A stretch of 7,552 bases of DNA from contig JAMCTA010000020.1 of NCBI GenBank assembly GCA_023381895.1, positions 11,508 through 19,059 of the forward strand, in the 5' to 3' direction. How positions within the stretch are numbered: the first letter of the stretch is position 1; each line of letters starts with the position of its first letter. The stretch is from Chloroflexota bacterium. GTDB lineage: Bacteria; Chloroflexota; UBA4733. The translations under genes and the position numbers were made by a program. The notes below the pieces were generated by a model. That model searched no databases, had not been told where the DNA came from, and saw only the letters and a list, made by a program, of their open reading frames with translations. Positions 1 to 7,552 of the stretch are shown here, piece after piece.

Positions 1-86
1 CCTTTGTCCAGCACGCGCTCCAGGATGTCGGCAAGATTGGTCGTCTGCAACGAACTCACCACGTGCCGCTCGTGTCCGTTTTCCAT
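1..86 (-). CDS. GvpA-family gas vesicle protein, N-terminal fragment (cut by window edge)
   Basis: An ATG at 84-86 opens a frame that runs off the left edge after 28 codons. Following a polar leader, the residues TNLADILERVLDKG match the start of the GvpA/GvpJ/GvpM/GvpS fold, whose first amphipathic helix typically reads LxxxLDRxLDKG. Members of this family form the gas vesicle shell (GvpA) or act as minor nucleation or tip components (GvpJ, M, S). The fragment stops before the beta-hairpin that would separate these groups. The leader of about 15 residues is longer than in classical GvpA, which favours an accessory member, but this is weak. It follows gvpK after 37 bases, the largest gap inside the operon, with only a modest ribosome site (GAAGAG, 8 bases upstream). 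Family assignment is fairly sure; subgroup is open. Confidence 0.8.
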   Translation of the reverse strand, partial: MENGHERHVVSSLQTTNLADILERVLDK

Positions 87-123
87 GCTTGCGTCTCTTC
101 CCGTTCGGACTGGTAGCTCGTGC

Positions 124-495
124 CTACATCAGGTCGCCGAGTGGTCCCAGATTAATGTTCAGATCCTCGTCTTCAAGGCCAAAAGCCGTCTTCAGCTCCT
201 CCATCTTCGCGTTGAGCTTTAGAAAAGTCTCGCCCAGCTGCTCGATCTGGACCTCGGTGAGTGAGCCCGCCTCGATGCGGCGGATGGCCTGCTTCTCCAG
301 TAGTTTCCGGATGAGCTCGATAAGAGTCAGGACAAGCTTCGCCAGCCCTTGGTCGAGCTTATCTCGATCAGCGTTTATCCGGCGCGGCAAGGCCTTGCCG
401 AGCTGCGCTAGTTCCTGAGCATAGTCCGCGGCCGCCGCCAGGTCCCCGACCAGCCGGTCTTCGAGATGAGCGGGGACCGCTGCTGAGCCGTTCAT
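124..495 (-). CDS. gvpK: Gas vesicle protein GvpK
   Basis: GvpK is a small accessory protein found in nearly all gas vesicle clusters and needed for vesicle formation; its biochemical role is not well defined. The 123-residue product has the family hallmarks: RINADRDKLDQGLAKLVLTL (39-58), the helical segment LIELIRKLLEKQAIRRIEAG (58-77), SLTEVQIEQLG (78-88), and the conserved tail GLEDEDLNINLGPLG (106-120). Length is normal for bacterial GvpK. The ATG at 493-495 is chosen because it overlaps the TGA of the upstream TPR-like gene in an ATGA, with GGAG 8 bases upstream. A start further upstream at 543 would only add residues read out of frame from that gene. Translation is therefore probably coupled to the TPR-like protein. 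Confidence 0.96.
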   Translation of the reverse strand: MNGSAAVPAHLEDRLVGDLAAAADYAQELAQLGKALPRRINADRDKLDQGLAKLVLTLIELIRKLLEKQAIRRIEAGSLTEVQIEQLGETFLKLNAKMEELKTAFGLEDEDLNINLGPLGDLM

Positions 496-752
496 CCTAG
501 TTTCTCCAGTTTTTCGTACAAGCCCAGGGCCAGATGAAAGCATCCTTTCTGCTCAAAGTCCCGGGCTAGGCCGAGCAGCCGGGTACGCGCCGGCGCCGCC
601 TCAGCGCTACCGGGGTACTGGATCAGCAGCCGGCTATAGGCCTCGATAGCCTGATGAGTCTGGCCCCTGGCCTGCCAAGCTTCGGCCGTACGTAATAGTA
701 ATGAGCGGACGAGGGCCGCTCCGGACATCTGTTCAAGCTGGGAATTGCTCAT
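492..752 (-). CDS. Small TPR-like protein within the gas vesicle operon
   Basis: This is an 86-residue, probably all-helical soluble protein with no signal peptide or membrane segment. Two tetratricopeptide-like helix pairs can be seen. The first is around residues 20-52, with the typical AWQARGQTHQAIEAYSRLL pattern followed by YPGSAEA. The second is around 58-84 (LGLARDFEQKGCFHLALGLY). TPRs usually act as protein-docking scaffolds, so an adaptor role in vesicle assembly is plausible but inferred. The start ATG has a perfect AAGGAG six bases upstream and overlaps the stop of the preceding gvpF/L gene (ATGA). The stop overlaps the gvpK start in the same way, so it is tightly bound into the operon between these two genes. 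I do not recognise it as a named Gvp protein. Confidence 0.88.
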   Translation of the reverse strand: MSNSQLEQMSGAALVRSLLLRTAEAWQARGQTHQAIEAYSRLLIQYPGSAEAAPARTRLLGLARDFEQKGCFHLALGLYEKLEKLG

Positions 753-1600
753 TGGTTTCTCCTTACGCTGTCCTCACCGATGTCGTCTATCAGCGTGTTG
801 AGTGCCGCCGATCGATTGCGGACCGTGACGAAGCTATAGGGCGCCCAAGGGCCGCTCAGCAACAGGCGCAGATCGGCGTGTGCGCGCCGCAGCCGCTCGA
901 ATGCCCCTCGGAAGGCATCTACCTGCTCGGCGTCAAGCAGGTAGATGGTGCGCACCGCTAGGCCGCCGGTCGGTAACAGCATCGAGCGCGAATCTCGGGC
1001 GGGCGGGCAGAGGTAGTCATCCAGGGTGTGGGCAATGTTGCTGGCCTTCGCCCGCCATCGCGTTTGCTGCTGCTCCTCGGTCAGGCGGGTCAGCAGGTAT
1101 CGGGTGCCGGGTGTTGAAGAGCCAGCACTTGCAGCCAGCGGGTCGCTGGTTACGGCGTCCGTGAGCCCTGCCTCACATGGAGCGACCCCGGGCAGCAACG
1201 TTGTGCCTCCTGAGGTGCTGCTGCCCACGTCCGGACGGCTATCCACCGGCCAGAGCACCGCTAAGCCGAATTCGACCGCGCTGCCTAGGCGGCGCAGATC
1301 TTCTGTGAGCACGTCATAGCGCCCGGCCAGGGCGCAAACGACTGCCTCTCGGTCCGCGAGGATGGTGCCGAAGCGCACGGGCAACGCGGGGGCCGTGCAA
1401 CGTATGGTCTCGACCGCTGCCTCGTGCTGGAGGAGTGCCGCAGGCGTTGGGTCGAGCGCTGCTGGCTCGATGGTACTGACGGCGGCCACGAGTTCGCGGT
1501 AATAGACCGGGAAGATCTCGGCCCCGGCGAGACCGCGCAAGGGTGCTGGGAGGGCATGGCGGCTGGACAAGATGGCATAGGCGTAGCAGCCACTAGTCAC
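749..1600 (-). CDS. GvpF/GvpL-family protein with low-complexity central insert
   Basis: A 283-residue GvpF/L-family protein. Such proteins have an N-terminal ferredoxin-like domain and a C-terminal alpha/beta domain, and help to start or guide GvpA assembly. Family marks are the N-terminal strand CYAYAIL (5-11), ALPVRFGTIL (72-81) and the C-terminal GPWAPYSFVTV (250-260). Residues 119-167 form an insert rich in Ser, Thr, Gly, Pro and Ala (SRPDVGSSTSGGTT...), where family members normally have a short loop before the helical hairpin. The remainder of that hairpin, 168-200, looks shortened. The start is a GTG at 1598-1600, overlapping the upstream gvpA-like stop by 8 bases, with AGGGAGG 9 bases upstream. 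The end overlaps the TPR-like gene. I cannot say whether it is orthologous to GvpF or to GvpL. Confidence 0.92.
   Translation of the reverse strand: MTSGCYAYAILSSRHALPAPLRGLAGAEIFPVYYRELVAAVSTIEPAALDPTPAALLQHEAAVETIRCTAPALPVRFGTILADREAVVCALAGRYDVLTEDLRRLGSAVEFGLAVLWPVDSRPDVGSSTSGGTTLLPGVAPCEAGLTDAVTSDPLAASAGSSTPGTRYLLTRLTEEQQQTRWRAKASNIAHTLDDYLCPPARDSRSMLLPTGGLAVRTIYLLDAEQVDAFRGAFERLRRAHADLRLLLSGPWAPYSFVTVRNRSAALNTLIDDIGEDSVRRNQ
759..764 (-). promoter_or_regulatory. Ribosome binding site of the TPR-like gene
   Basis: A perfect AAGGAG lies six bases before the ATG at 752, within the end of the upstream gvpF/L gene. It supports the small TPR-like gene as truly translated. Confidence 0.85.
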
Positions 1601-1826
1601 CGACGATGACCTCCCTAGGCATCTGGCCGCTCGCGGCCCTGCCGCCCCAGCGCATCCGCTCGGCTCGTTCGACCGAGGTGAGCAGCACTCTGAGGCCCAA
1701 GAAGATCAGGTCCACATCAGCCACTGAAATAGTGATGTCACCGGAGAGGACCACGCCGCAGTTCAGTAGACGGTCGAGAATTTCAAGGAGCGTGACATCC
1801 TGGATCTCGGGCGAAACATCGTTCAT
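1593..1826 (-). CDS. Minor GvpA-family protein (GvpJ/GvpM/GvpS-like)
   Basis: A 77-residue member of the GvpA superfamily: a helix, a beta-hairpin and a second helix. Residues 12-24 (TLLEILDRLLNCG) form the first amphipathic helix; 25-40 (VVLSGDITISVADVDL) give the hydrophobic hairpin; 41-57 (IFLGLRVLLTSVERAER) give the second helix. The SGDI.ISVA.VDL pattern and the extra tail (58-77) fit the GvpJ/M/S accessory group better than the shell protein GvpA, which usually has a WARVSLVGIE-type hairpin. Accessory members are thought to act in nucleation or at vesicle tips. A position usually occupied by Lys in the DKG motif is Cys here (NCG). The ATG overlaps the preceding gvpF/L stop (ATGA) and has a strong GGAGGAGG seven bases upstream. 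Confidence 0.92.
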   Translation of the reverse strand: MNDVSPEIQDVTLLEILDRLLNCGVVLSGDITISVADVDLIFLGLRVLLTSVERAERMRWGGRAASGQMPREVIVGD

Positions 1827-2764
1827 GAGGCCGCCTCCTCCACCGTAGTGAAGTTGAATGGTGGCCAGGGCCCGCTGTACTCGGCGCGCAACCCCGGCTG
1901 CGATGCCGCGAATTCATAGAGCGCGGCGACAAAGGTATCTCGGGTTGTCCGGTGCACCAGAAAGACAGCATGTAACACCTGAGTCTCGTGACTGGCCGGC
2001 TGTACGCCACGCCGCCGTGGCAGGCGTTGGGCGGTGACCGCCCAAGGGCGCAGTCTCTCCCAGCTCGCCTCAGCCAGCTCGTGCAGCCGCCGCTCGGTTG
2101 CGGCAGCCAGCGTCTCCTTCAACTTCTGCTGCAGGAAGTAGCTGCGACCCGGCTTGGCGCTGGTCAACTCCTCCTGTAAGCGTCGCGCTGTTTGGTCTTC
2201 CTGGCCGGCCTGCTGCCGCGAGACCGCCCGTTCAACGAGCACTCGCACGTCCCACTCGTCGCACCCTTCGACCCGTTCGAGCTGGGTCAGGAGCTGCGAG
2301 CGATCGTGCTCCAACATCACTTCAAGGGTGGCCACACTGGAATAGACGCAGCCGAGTTTGGCCGGCAGGATGCCGCGCTCCTGATGCACTGCCTCCAGTA
2401 CGCGTTCGTGTCCGCGTACTAGGGCCTCCAACCAGCCGGCATCTCGCGATTGCTCCCCAATGGCCTCGGCAGCAAACTCGCTTGGCGCCAGAGGTCGGGC
2501 TACTGCCCCCAGGTTTCCACACGGCAGCAACCAGACCGGTGCTGGGGCGTCGCTTCCCAGCTCATCCAGCACCCGCGCAGATTCTTGGGGGCAGCAGCGT
2601 GTCACGCCGTAGAGATGCCAGATGCTGCCGGTGGGCCACGGGGCCGCGCCCGGCTTTGAGGATGGAGAAGACGCGGCCTGAAGATTGTGAGGAAGATCTC
2701 CATCCAGCTTCACCGGATGCGCTGGCTCTGAGACGCCCTGGGGTGAGCCGCCTATGCCCTTCAC
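1823..2764 (-). CDS. Divergent GvpF/GvpL-family protein
   Basis: A 313-residue protein placed in the GvpF/L family by its overall layout. There is an N-terminal strand (WHLYGVTR, 49-56), then the equivalent of the LPVRFGT motif, which here reads ILPAKLGCVY (132-141). A long charged helical region spans 150-240, and the C-terminal motif is GPWPPFNFTTV (298-308). The mid-motif departs from the family consensus (Arg/Lys-Phe-Gly-Thr becomes Lys-Leu-Gly-Cys). About 47 N-terminal residues rich in Pro and Ser precede the first strand. The GTG at 2762-2764 is chosen because it overlaps the gvpG stop (GTGA) and has GGAGG seven bases upstream. It is probably a specialised paralogue. The position after gvpG recalls the extra GvpF/L-type genes in Serratia-type clusters, but that comparison is from memory. 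Confidence 0.88.
   Translation of the reverse strand: MKGIGGSPQGVSEPAHPVKLDGDLPHNLQAASSPSSKPGAAPWPTGSIWHLYGVTRCCPQESARVLDELGSDAPAPVWLLPCGNLGAVARPLAPSEFAAEAIGEQSRDAGWLEALVRGHERVLEAVHQERGILPAKLGCVYSSVATLEVMLEHDRSQLLTQLERVEGCDEWDVRVLVERAVSRQQAGQEDQTARRLQEELTSAKPGRSYFLQQKLKETLAAATERRLHELAEASWERLRPWAVTAQRLPRRRGVQPASHETQVLHAVFLVHRTTRDTFVAALYEFAASQPGLRAEYSGPWPPFNFTTVEEAAS
1834..1841 (-). promoter_or_regulatory. Ribosome binding site of the minor GvpA-family gene
   Basis: GGAGGAGG ends seven bases before the ATG at 1826. It is one of the strongest Shine-Dalgarno sequences in the window and fits high expression of this small protein relative to the overlapping gvpF/L gene. Confidence 0.8.
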
Positions 2765-3042
2765 CTGGCTTCCTCCGGCGGGTAGGTTGACTCGCCTGAC
2801 CTTTGCAGGTACTCGTGGATAGCATTCAGGCGGTCGAGGAGGGCGGCTTCTTGGGCGTCGTACTCCTCGTTCGTGATCTCGCCCATATCGAGGCGAAGGC
2901 TGAGGATAGTCAACTCCTCTTCCACCTTCCCAGGGTCACTGATCTCGGTGTTCACCCGCTCCTTGATCTGATCGAAGACGAACAGCAGGCCTTTGGTAGG
3001 GGCGCTGAACGGGAGTAGCAGGAGATTGGTGAACAGGCCCAC
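2761..3042 (-). CDS. gvpG: Gas vesicle protein GvpG
   Basis: GvpG is a small accessory protein, usually encoded beside gvpF or gvpL and reported in other systems to interact with them. This one is 93 residues, close to the usual 80-90. It begins with the typical hydrophobic stretch MGLFTNLLLLPFSAPTKGLL (1-20), followed by FVFDQIKE. A charged helical segment continues (40-84, EEELTILSLRLDMGEITNEE then LLDRLNAIHEYLQ) that could form a coiled coil; the MGEI..EEYD pattern is characteristic of the family. Translation starts at a GTG with a perfect AAGGAG six bases upstream, 3 bases after the stop of the upstream gvpF/L gene. The stop overlaps the next gvpF/L start by 4 bases. The N-terminal hydrophobic run is too short and broken for a confident membrane anchor. 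Confidence 0.96.
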   Translation of the reverse strand: MGLFTNLLLLPFSAPTKGLLFVFDQIKERVNTEISDPGKVEEELTILSLRLDMGEITNEEYDAQEAALLDRLNAIHEYLQRSGESTYPPEEAR

Positions 3043-3045
3043 GAC

Positions 3046-3837
3046 TTACTCCTTGTCCCACTGAATCGTGAGGTTCACGAAGTTGTAAGGGGGCGCCGGC
3101 CCGACGTACTTGAGCAACAGGCGATCCTTCTGCGCCACGTCCAGTGCATTGACGGCGGCATCGAAGGCTGCCTCATCGCTCTTCGCCACCAGAAAGGCGG
3201 CGTTGAGGACCATCATGTCGGTCAGATTCTTGTTCACCTTGACGTCTGCGCACAACGGCTGGAAATGGCTCAAGATGGCCTGCGCTTCCTGGTCGCGCTT
3301 GCGCAGAGCCACCGCCTCGGTCAGTTGCCCGAGTTTGATTCGCTCGTAGTGCGTCTTCTCCACCGGCTGATCGGCGAGGCGGTCTCGAAGAGAACGTATC
3401 TCGCTATCCTCCTCTACGATCTCTCGGAAGAGCTGTTCTCGCTGCCAGAAGACCTTGAGCCCCAGTTCCGATCGCCCGTGGACATACTGGAAGAGACCTT
3501 GGAGCCGGCCGTACCGCCGCTGGAGCAGCGACTCTTGCACTTCTTTTGTACTCTTGGCCACGGTGCCGAAGCGGACTGGGAGAACGTCGGAACTGGTCAT
3601 CGCTTCCTCGACGACCAGTTCGTGCGCCATGGTATTGGCCCGGCTCACTCGGTAGCCGTTCTGCGCCGAGTCGGAGACCACGGCGGCCAGGTCCTGGAAG
3701 GTGACCAGGTAGACGCAACTGTCCTGATCGCCGATCGCCCTGGCAGAGAAGGCTGCCCTCCCCGCCGCGAAAGCGTCGCTGCGCACCACGCAGTAGACGT
3801 AAGTGCGCCCGTTAGAGGGCGACGGCAGCGTGCTCAC
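3046..3837 (-). CDS. GvpF/GvpL-family gas vesicle protein (canonical form)
   Basis: A 263-residue protein, typical in length and motifs for GvpF/L: the N-terminal strand TYVYCVV (12-18), AAVVSD (51-56), VLPVRFGTVAKS (85-96), a central helical hairpin (about 97-190), LNAAFLV (211-217) and the C-terminal GPAPPYNFVNL (246-256). This is the least altered GvpF/L copy in the window and the likeliest to play the standard GvpF role of binding GvpA during assembly. The frame is open further upstream, but the GTG at 3835-3837 is preferred. It directly follows GGAGAGGGGAAGG with suitable spacing, and it leaves only a 26-base overlap with the J-domain gene. Earlier starts would add a Trp/Arg/Ser-rich tail that looks like out-of-frame sequence. 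gvpG follows 3 bases after the stop. Confidence 0.94.
   Translation of the reverse strand: MSTLPSPSNGRTYVYCVVRSDAFAAGRAAFSARAIGDQDSCVYLVTFQDLAAVVSDSAQNGYRVSRANTMAHELVVEEAMTSSDVLPVRFGTVAKSTKEVQESLLQRRYGRLQGLFQYVHGRSELGLKVFWQREQLFREIVEEDSEIRSLRDRLADQPVEKTHYERIKLGQLTEAVALRKRDQEAQAILSHFQPLCADVKVNKNLTDMMVLNAAFLVAKSDEAAFDAAVNALDVAQKDRLLLKYVGPAPPYNFVNLTIQWDKE
3049..3054 (-). promoter_or_regulatory. Ribosome binding site of gvpG
   Basis: A perfect AAGGAG lies six bases before the GTG at 3042, inside the last codons of the upstream gvpF/L gene. It fixes the gvpG start, which otherwise rests on a non-ATG codon. Confidence 0.85.
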
Positions 3838-4969
3838 TGTCCACCTTCCCCTCTCCGCCGGGTGCTGGACCGGCGCCGGCACGCCGGATGACCAGTTCGA
3901 GCGCCGTATCCACCGCCGGTTGCGCCAGATCGAACTGCTGCTCTGCTCCCCCAAGCCCATCCGCACCGCGACACGCTCGCAGGTAGGTCAGCAAGTGCTT
4001 ACGACTGGATGCCAGGGCGGCAAAACGCCCGGCGGCGGTGGCGTCCCCCAGGTTGTGATCGGGATGCCAGCGGGCGGCCAGGCGACGGTAGTTGGCATCG
4101 ACCTCAACTTCGGAGGCCCGCTCCGCCAGCTCCAGCATTCTCCGGGCTGCCTCAATCTCCTGGGCACTGGACCGGACAAACTCCACCGTGGCGAAGCTAT
4201 AGGGTGGGAGCGGCCCGATACAGCGGAATGTCAGGCGACCAGCGAACGAAGCATCTAGCCGGTCAATTCCAGCGTAGAATTCATTGAGGCGGAGCGGCTC
4301 GACGAGAAACCCCACGTTCATAACCAGCTCGTCGGAGGTCAGCGGGTTCGGCTGCGCAGTGCGGTAGGAGGAATCCAGTTCGCTCAAGGCCGTGCGATAG
4401 ACGCTCTCGCGCCGCGCATCCAGGGCCTCCTTGACCAGACGGCCCACCTTGACACGCGTGGCCGTGGCCTCCTCCGCAGCCTGTCCGGCTATCGTCGCTG
4501 CCAGAGCCGCTATCTCCGGCGCACGGGCCAATTCGGCGAAGACCGTCTTCAAGTCCCAGGTGGCGGCAACCTCAATCTCCACCGCGCCGGCCAGCTGCTC
4601 GAGGGCGGACGCCAGGCGGATGTGCCAGCGCGCCAAGGCCTCCTGGATCTCGCGCTGCGCAGTCAAGACGGTACCGAACTTCACCGGTAGAACCGGCTGC
4701 TCTGTCATAGCACGCTCGATGACGCTCTGGTGGATGCGCAGGTAGCGCAACAGATGCTCCGCGGCTAGGCCAGTAATGTCGGGGCCCTGGTACTCGCTTA
4801 CGACGGCGGAGAACCCATGAGCGGGACGCGTAAATACCCGCGCCCAGCCACCGGGCAGGCCCAGCCGTCCCAGTTCCCGGCGGCACTCCCCCGCCAGGAT
4901 GGCGTACAGGTAGACGCCTTTCACGTCATTCCCCCTCTGCACCTCAGCACATTCGTTGACCTGTGGCAT
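3812..4969 (-). CDS. GvpF/GvpL-family protein fused to a C-terminal J-domain
   Basis: A 385-residue two-part protein. Residues 18-265 are a full GvpF/L unit: GVYLYAIL (18-25), FSAVVSEY (53-60), VLPVKFGTVL (93-102), a helical hairpin (about 105-200), VMNVGFLVEPL (216-226) and GPLPPYSFATVEF (252-264). Residues about 272-332 resemble a J-domain. A helix (ARRMLELAERASEVEV) leads to the basic helix DANYRRLAARW, the invariant HPD (302-304) with the following HNLGD, and a third helix RFAALASSRKHLLTYL (315-330). J-domains stimulate Hsp70 (DnaK) ATPase through HPD, so this protein may bring DnaK to gas vesicle proteins (inference). The ATG at 4969 has GGGGAGG seven bases upstream and lies 3 bases after the ATPase stop. 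A GTG at 4924 (residue 16) is an alternative start. The last 50 residues are unremarkable. Confidence 0.92.
   Translation of the reverse strand: MPQVNECAEVQRGNDVKGVYLYAILAGECRRELGRLGLPGGWARVFTRPAHGFSAVVSEYQGPDITGLAAEHLLRYLRIHQSVIERAMTEQPVLPVKFGTVLTAQREIQEALARWHIRLASALEQLAGAVEIEVAATWDLKTVFAELARAPEIAALAATIAGQAAEEATATRVKVGRLVKEALDARRESVYRTALSELDSSYRTAQPNPLTSDELVMNVGFLVEPLRLNEFYAGIDRLDASFAGRLTFRCIGPLPPYSFATVEFVRSSAQEIEAARRMLELAERASEVEVDANYRRLAARWHPDHNLGDATAAGRFAALASSRKHLLTYLRACRGADGLGGAEQQFDLAQPAVDTALELVIRRAGAGPAPGGEGKVDSEHAAVAL
3974..4156 (-). other. J-domain (DnaJ-like) segment with HPD motif
   Basis: This is the part of the fused gvpF/L gene encoding residues 272-332. The HPD codons are at 4058-4066. 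The helix II pattern ANYRRLAARWHPDHN matches the J-domain consensus AYRKLALKYHPDxN almost residue for residue. The spacing to helix III, with Phe at 316 and the RFAALASSRKHLL pattern, also fits. The Asp-Tyr-Tyr start of helix I in classical DnaJ is replaced by EAARRMLELAER, as happens in divergent J-proteins. No Gly/Phe-rich or zinc-finger region follows, so it would be a class C (type III) J-protein. Confidence 0.88.
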
Positions 4970-4972
4970 GGC

Positions 4973-7190
<2,218 letters not shown>

Positions 7191-7329
7191 AGCGTTCCTG
7201 CGCAACCCTAGCGATGTGCTGTGTAACTTTCCGCGTTACCTCATAGTGGGGTGACAGTTCCGGTAATCGGAACCGTCCGGCTGCAACGGTGCAGTAGTTC
7301 AGACTCAGATGAGGAGTCGAGGCTACGCA
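7191..7329 (-). other. Intergenic leader between hsp20 and the ATPase gene, rich in inverted repeats
   Basis: This is the only sizeable non-coding gap in the window. It holds four short perfect or near-perfect dyads in a row: 7223-7239 (GTAAC/GTTAC), 7254-7276 (9-base-pair arms), 7281-7294 (CTGCA/TGCAG) and 7302-7318 (GACTC/GAGTC). None is followed by a T-run on the minus strand, so I see no clear intrinsic terminator for hsp20. I also see no convincing -35/-10 pair. It may hold a promoter/operator or a structured leader for the operon; the sequence alone does not decide. Confidence 0.5.
7254..7276 (-). repeat. Inverted repeat / hairpin upstream of the ATPase gene
   Basis: The arms ACAGTTCCG (7254-7262) and CGGAACCGT (7268-7276) pair across a 5-base loop, giving nine base pairs including one G-U on minus-strand RNA. 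It is the strongest hairpin in the gap. It lacks a following U-tract, so an operator or RNA-processing element is at least as likely as a terminator. Confidence 0.55.
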
Positions 7330-7552
7330 TTACCGTGCAACATCTTTCTTCAGGTGCACCTCAAGGATGCCACTCTGATAGCTCTGGGTAAGACTCTCCG
7401 GCGCAACCATCGCCGGTAGCAGGATCTCTTTGGCGTACTTGCGATGTTCGCCTACCGCGCTCAGGCTCAAGATGTCATCCTTCACCTCGAGGGTGATCCC
7501 CTCTGCCGGTACTCCCGGCCGCTCCACCACCACCAGCACGTGATCCCCTTCA
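7330..7552 (-). CDS. Hsp20/alpha-crystallin small heat-shock protein, C-terminal part (5' end outside window)
   Basis: The last 73 residues of an Hsp20-family chaperone are visible; the frame stays open to the right edge (EGDHVLVVVERPGV...), so the start lies beyond 7552. The alpha-crystallin strands can be followed: VLVVVERPGVPAEGITLEVK, then DDILSLSAVGEHRKYAKEI and the near-C-terminal LTQSYQSGILEVHLKK. The E.PGV and GILEVHL motifs are diagnostic. The canonical Ala-x-x-x-Asn-Gly-Val-Leu is changed to SYQSGILEV. No IxI tail motif follows the domain; the protein ends shortly after with KDVAR. Small heat-shock proteins hold unfolded clients without ATP. Hsp20-type proteins occur in gas vesicle clusters (GvpH in haloarchaea), so a vesicle-specific role is likely by position. 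Confidence 0.93.
   Translation of the reverse strand, partial: EGDHVLVVVERPGVPAEGITLEVKDDILSLSAVGEHRKYAKEILLPAMVAPESLTQSYQSGILEVHLKKDVAR

Noticed and set aside
496..543. An upstream extension of gvpK
   Set aside because: The extra residues do not resemble GvpK and overlap the TPR-like gene; the ATGA overlap at 492-495 gives the natural start.
2098..2790. A 230-codon open frame on the plus strand
   Set aside because: It lies wholly antisense to the divergent gvpF/L gene, is full of Arg/Pro/Ser, matches no family I recognise, and is a normal shadow in GC-rich DNA.
3265..3891. A 208-codon open frame on the plus strand
   Set aside because: It mirrors the canonical gvpF/L gene on the other strand, ignores gene boundaries and has no motif or ribosome site.
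3838..3966. An upstream extension of the canonical gvpF/L gene
   Set aside because: The added Trp/Arg/Ser-rich residues are the out-of-frame reading of the J-domain gene's 3' end. The GTG at 3837 has a good ribosome site.
7191..7300. A sigma-70 promoter for the ATPase gene
   Set aside because: A TATGAG element exists near 7245, but no acceptable -35 sequence lies at the right distance, so I cannot support a call.
7191..7329. An intrinsic terminator after hsp20
   Set aside because: The hairpins have no following U-tract on the minus strand.

Overview
This window is most of a gas vesicle (gvp) gene cluster, all read from the minus strand, so transcription runs from position 7552 towards position 1. 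The DNA is GC-rich (about 60% by eye). GTG starts are frequent, Shine-Dalgarno sequences are good, and neighbouring genes overlap by a few bases. This points to a bacterium. The GvpK, GvpG and GvpF/L sequences look bacterial rather than haloarchaeal, but I cannot name a phylum.

Layout in transcription order: (1) the 3' end of an Hsp20/alpha-crystallin small heat-shock protein (7330-7552); (2) a 139-base intergenic stretch with several short inverted repeats (7191-7329); (3) a VAT/Cdc48-type two-domain AAA+ ATPase (4973-7190), broken by a single extra base in the second Walker A motif; (4) a GvpF/L protein with a C-terminal J-domain that carries an HPD motif (3812-4969); (5) a plain GvpF/L protein (3046-3837); (6) GvpG (2761-3042); (7) a divergent GvpF/L protein (1823-2764); (8) a small GvpA/J/M/S-family protein (1593-1826); (9) a fourth GvpF/L protein with a low-complexity insert (749-1600); (10) a small TPR-like protein (492-752); (11) GvpK (124-495); (12) the first 28 codons of another GvpA-family gene, cut by the left edge (1-86).

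From the ATPase to gvpK every junction is an overlap or a gap of 3 bases, so this is almost certainly one translationally coupled operon. GvpF/L, GvpG, GvpK and the minor GvpA homologues are the known accessory and nucleation proteins of gas vesicle assembly. What stands out is the protein-quality-control content around them: an Hsp20, a Cdc48-like unfoldase and a J-domain built into a GvpF/L protein. I infer a chaperone module dedicated to keeping the very hydrophobic shell protein assembly-competent. No GvpN (MoxR-type AAA+), GvpC or complete GvpA gene is visible; they may lie outside the window.

There are no tRNA, rRNA, CRISPR or mobile-element signals. The only non-coding stretches are 7191-7329 and the 37 bases at 87-123.
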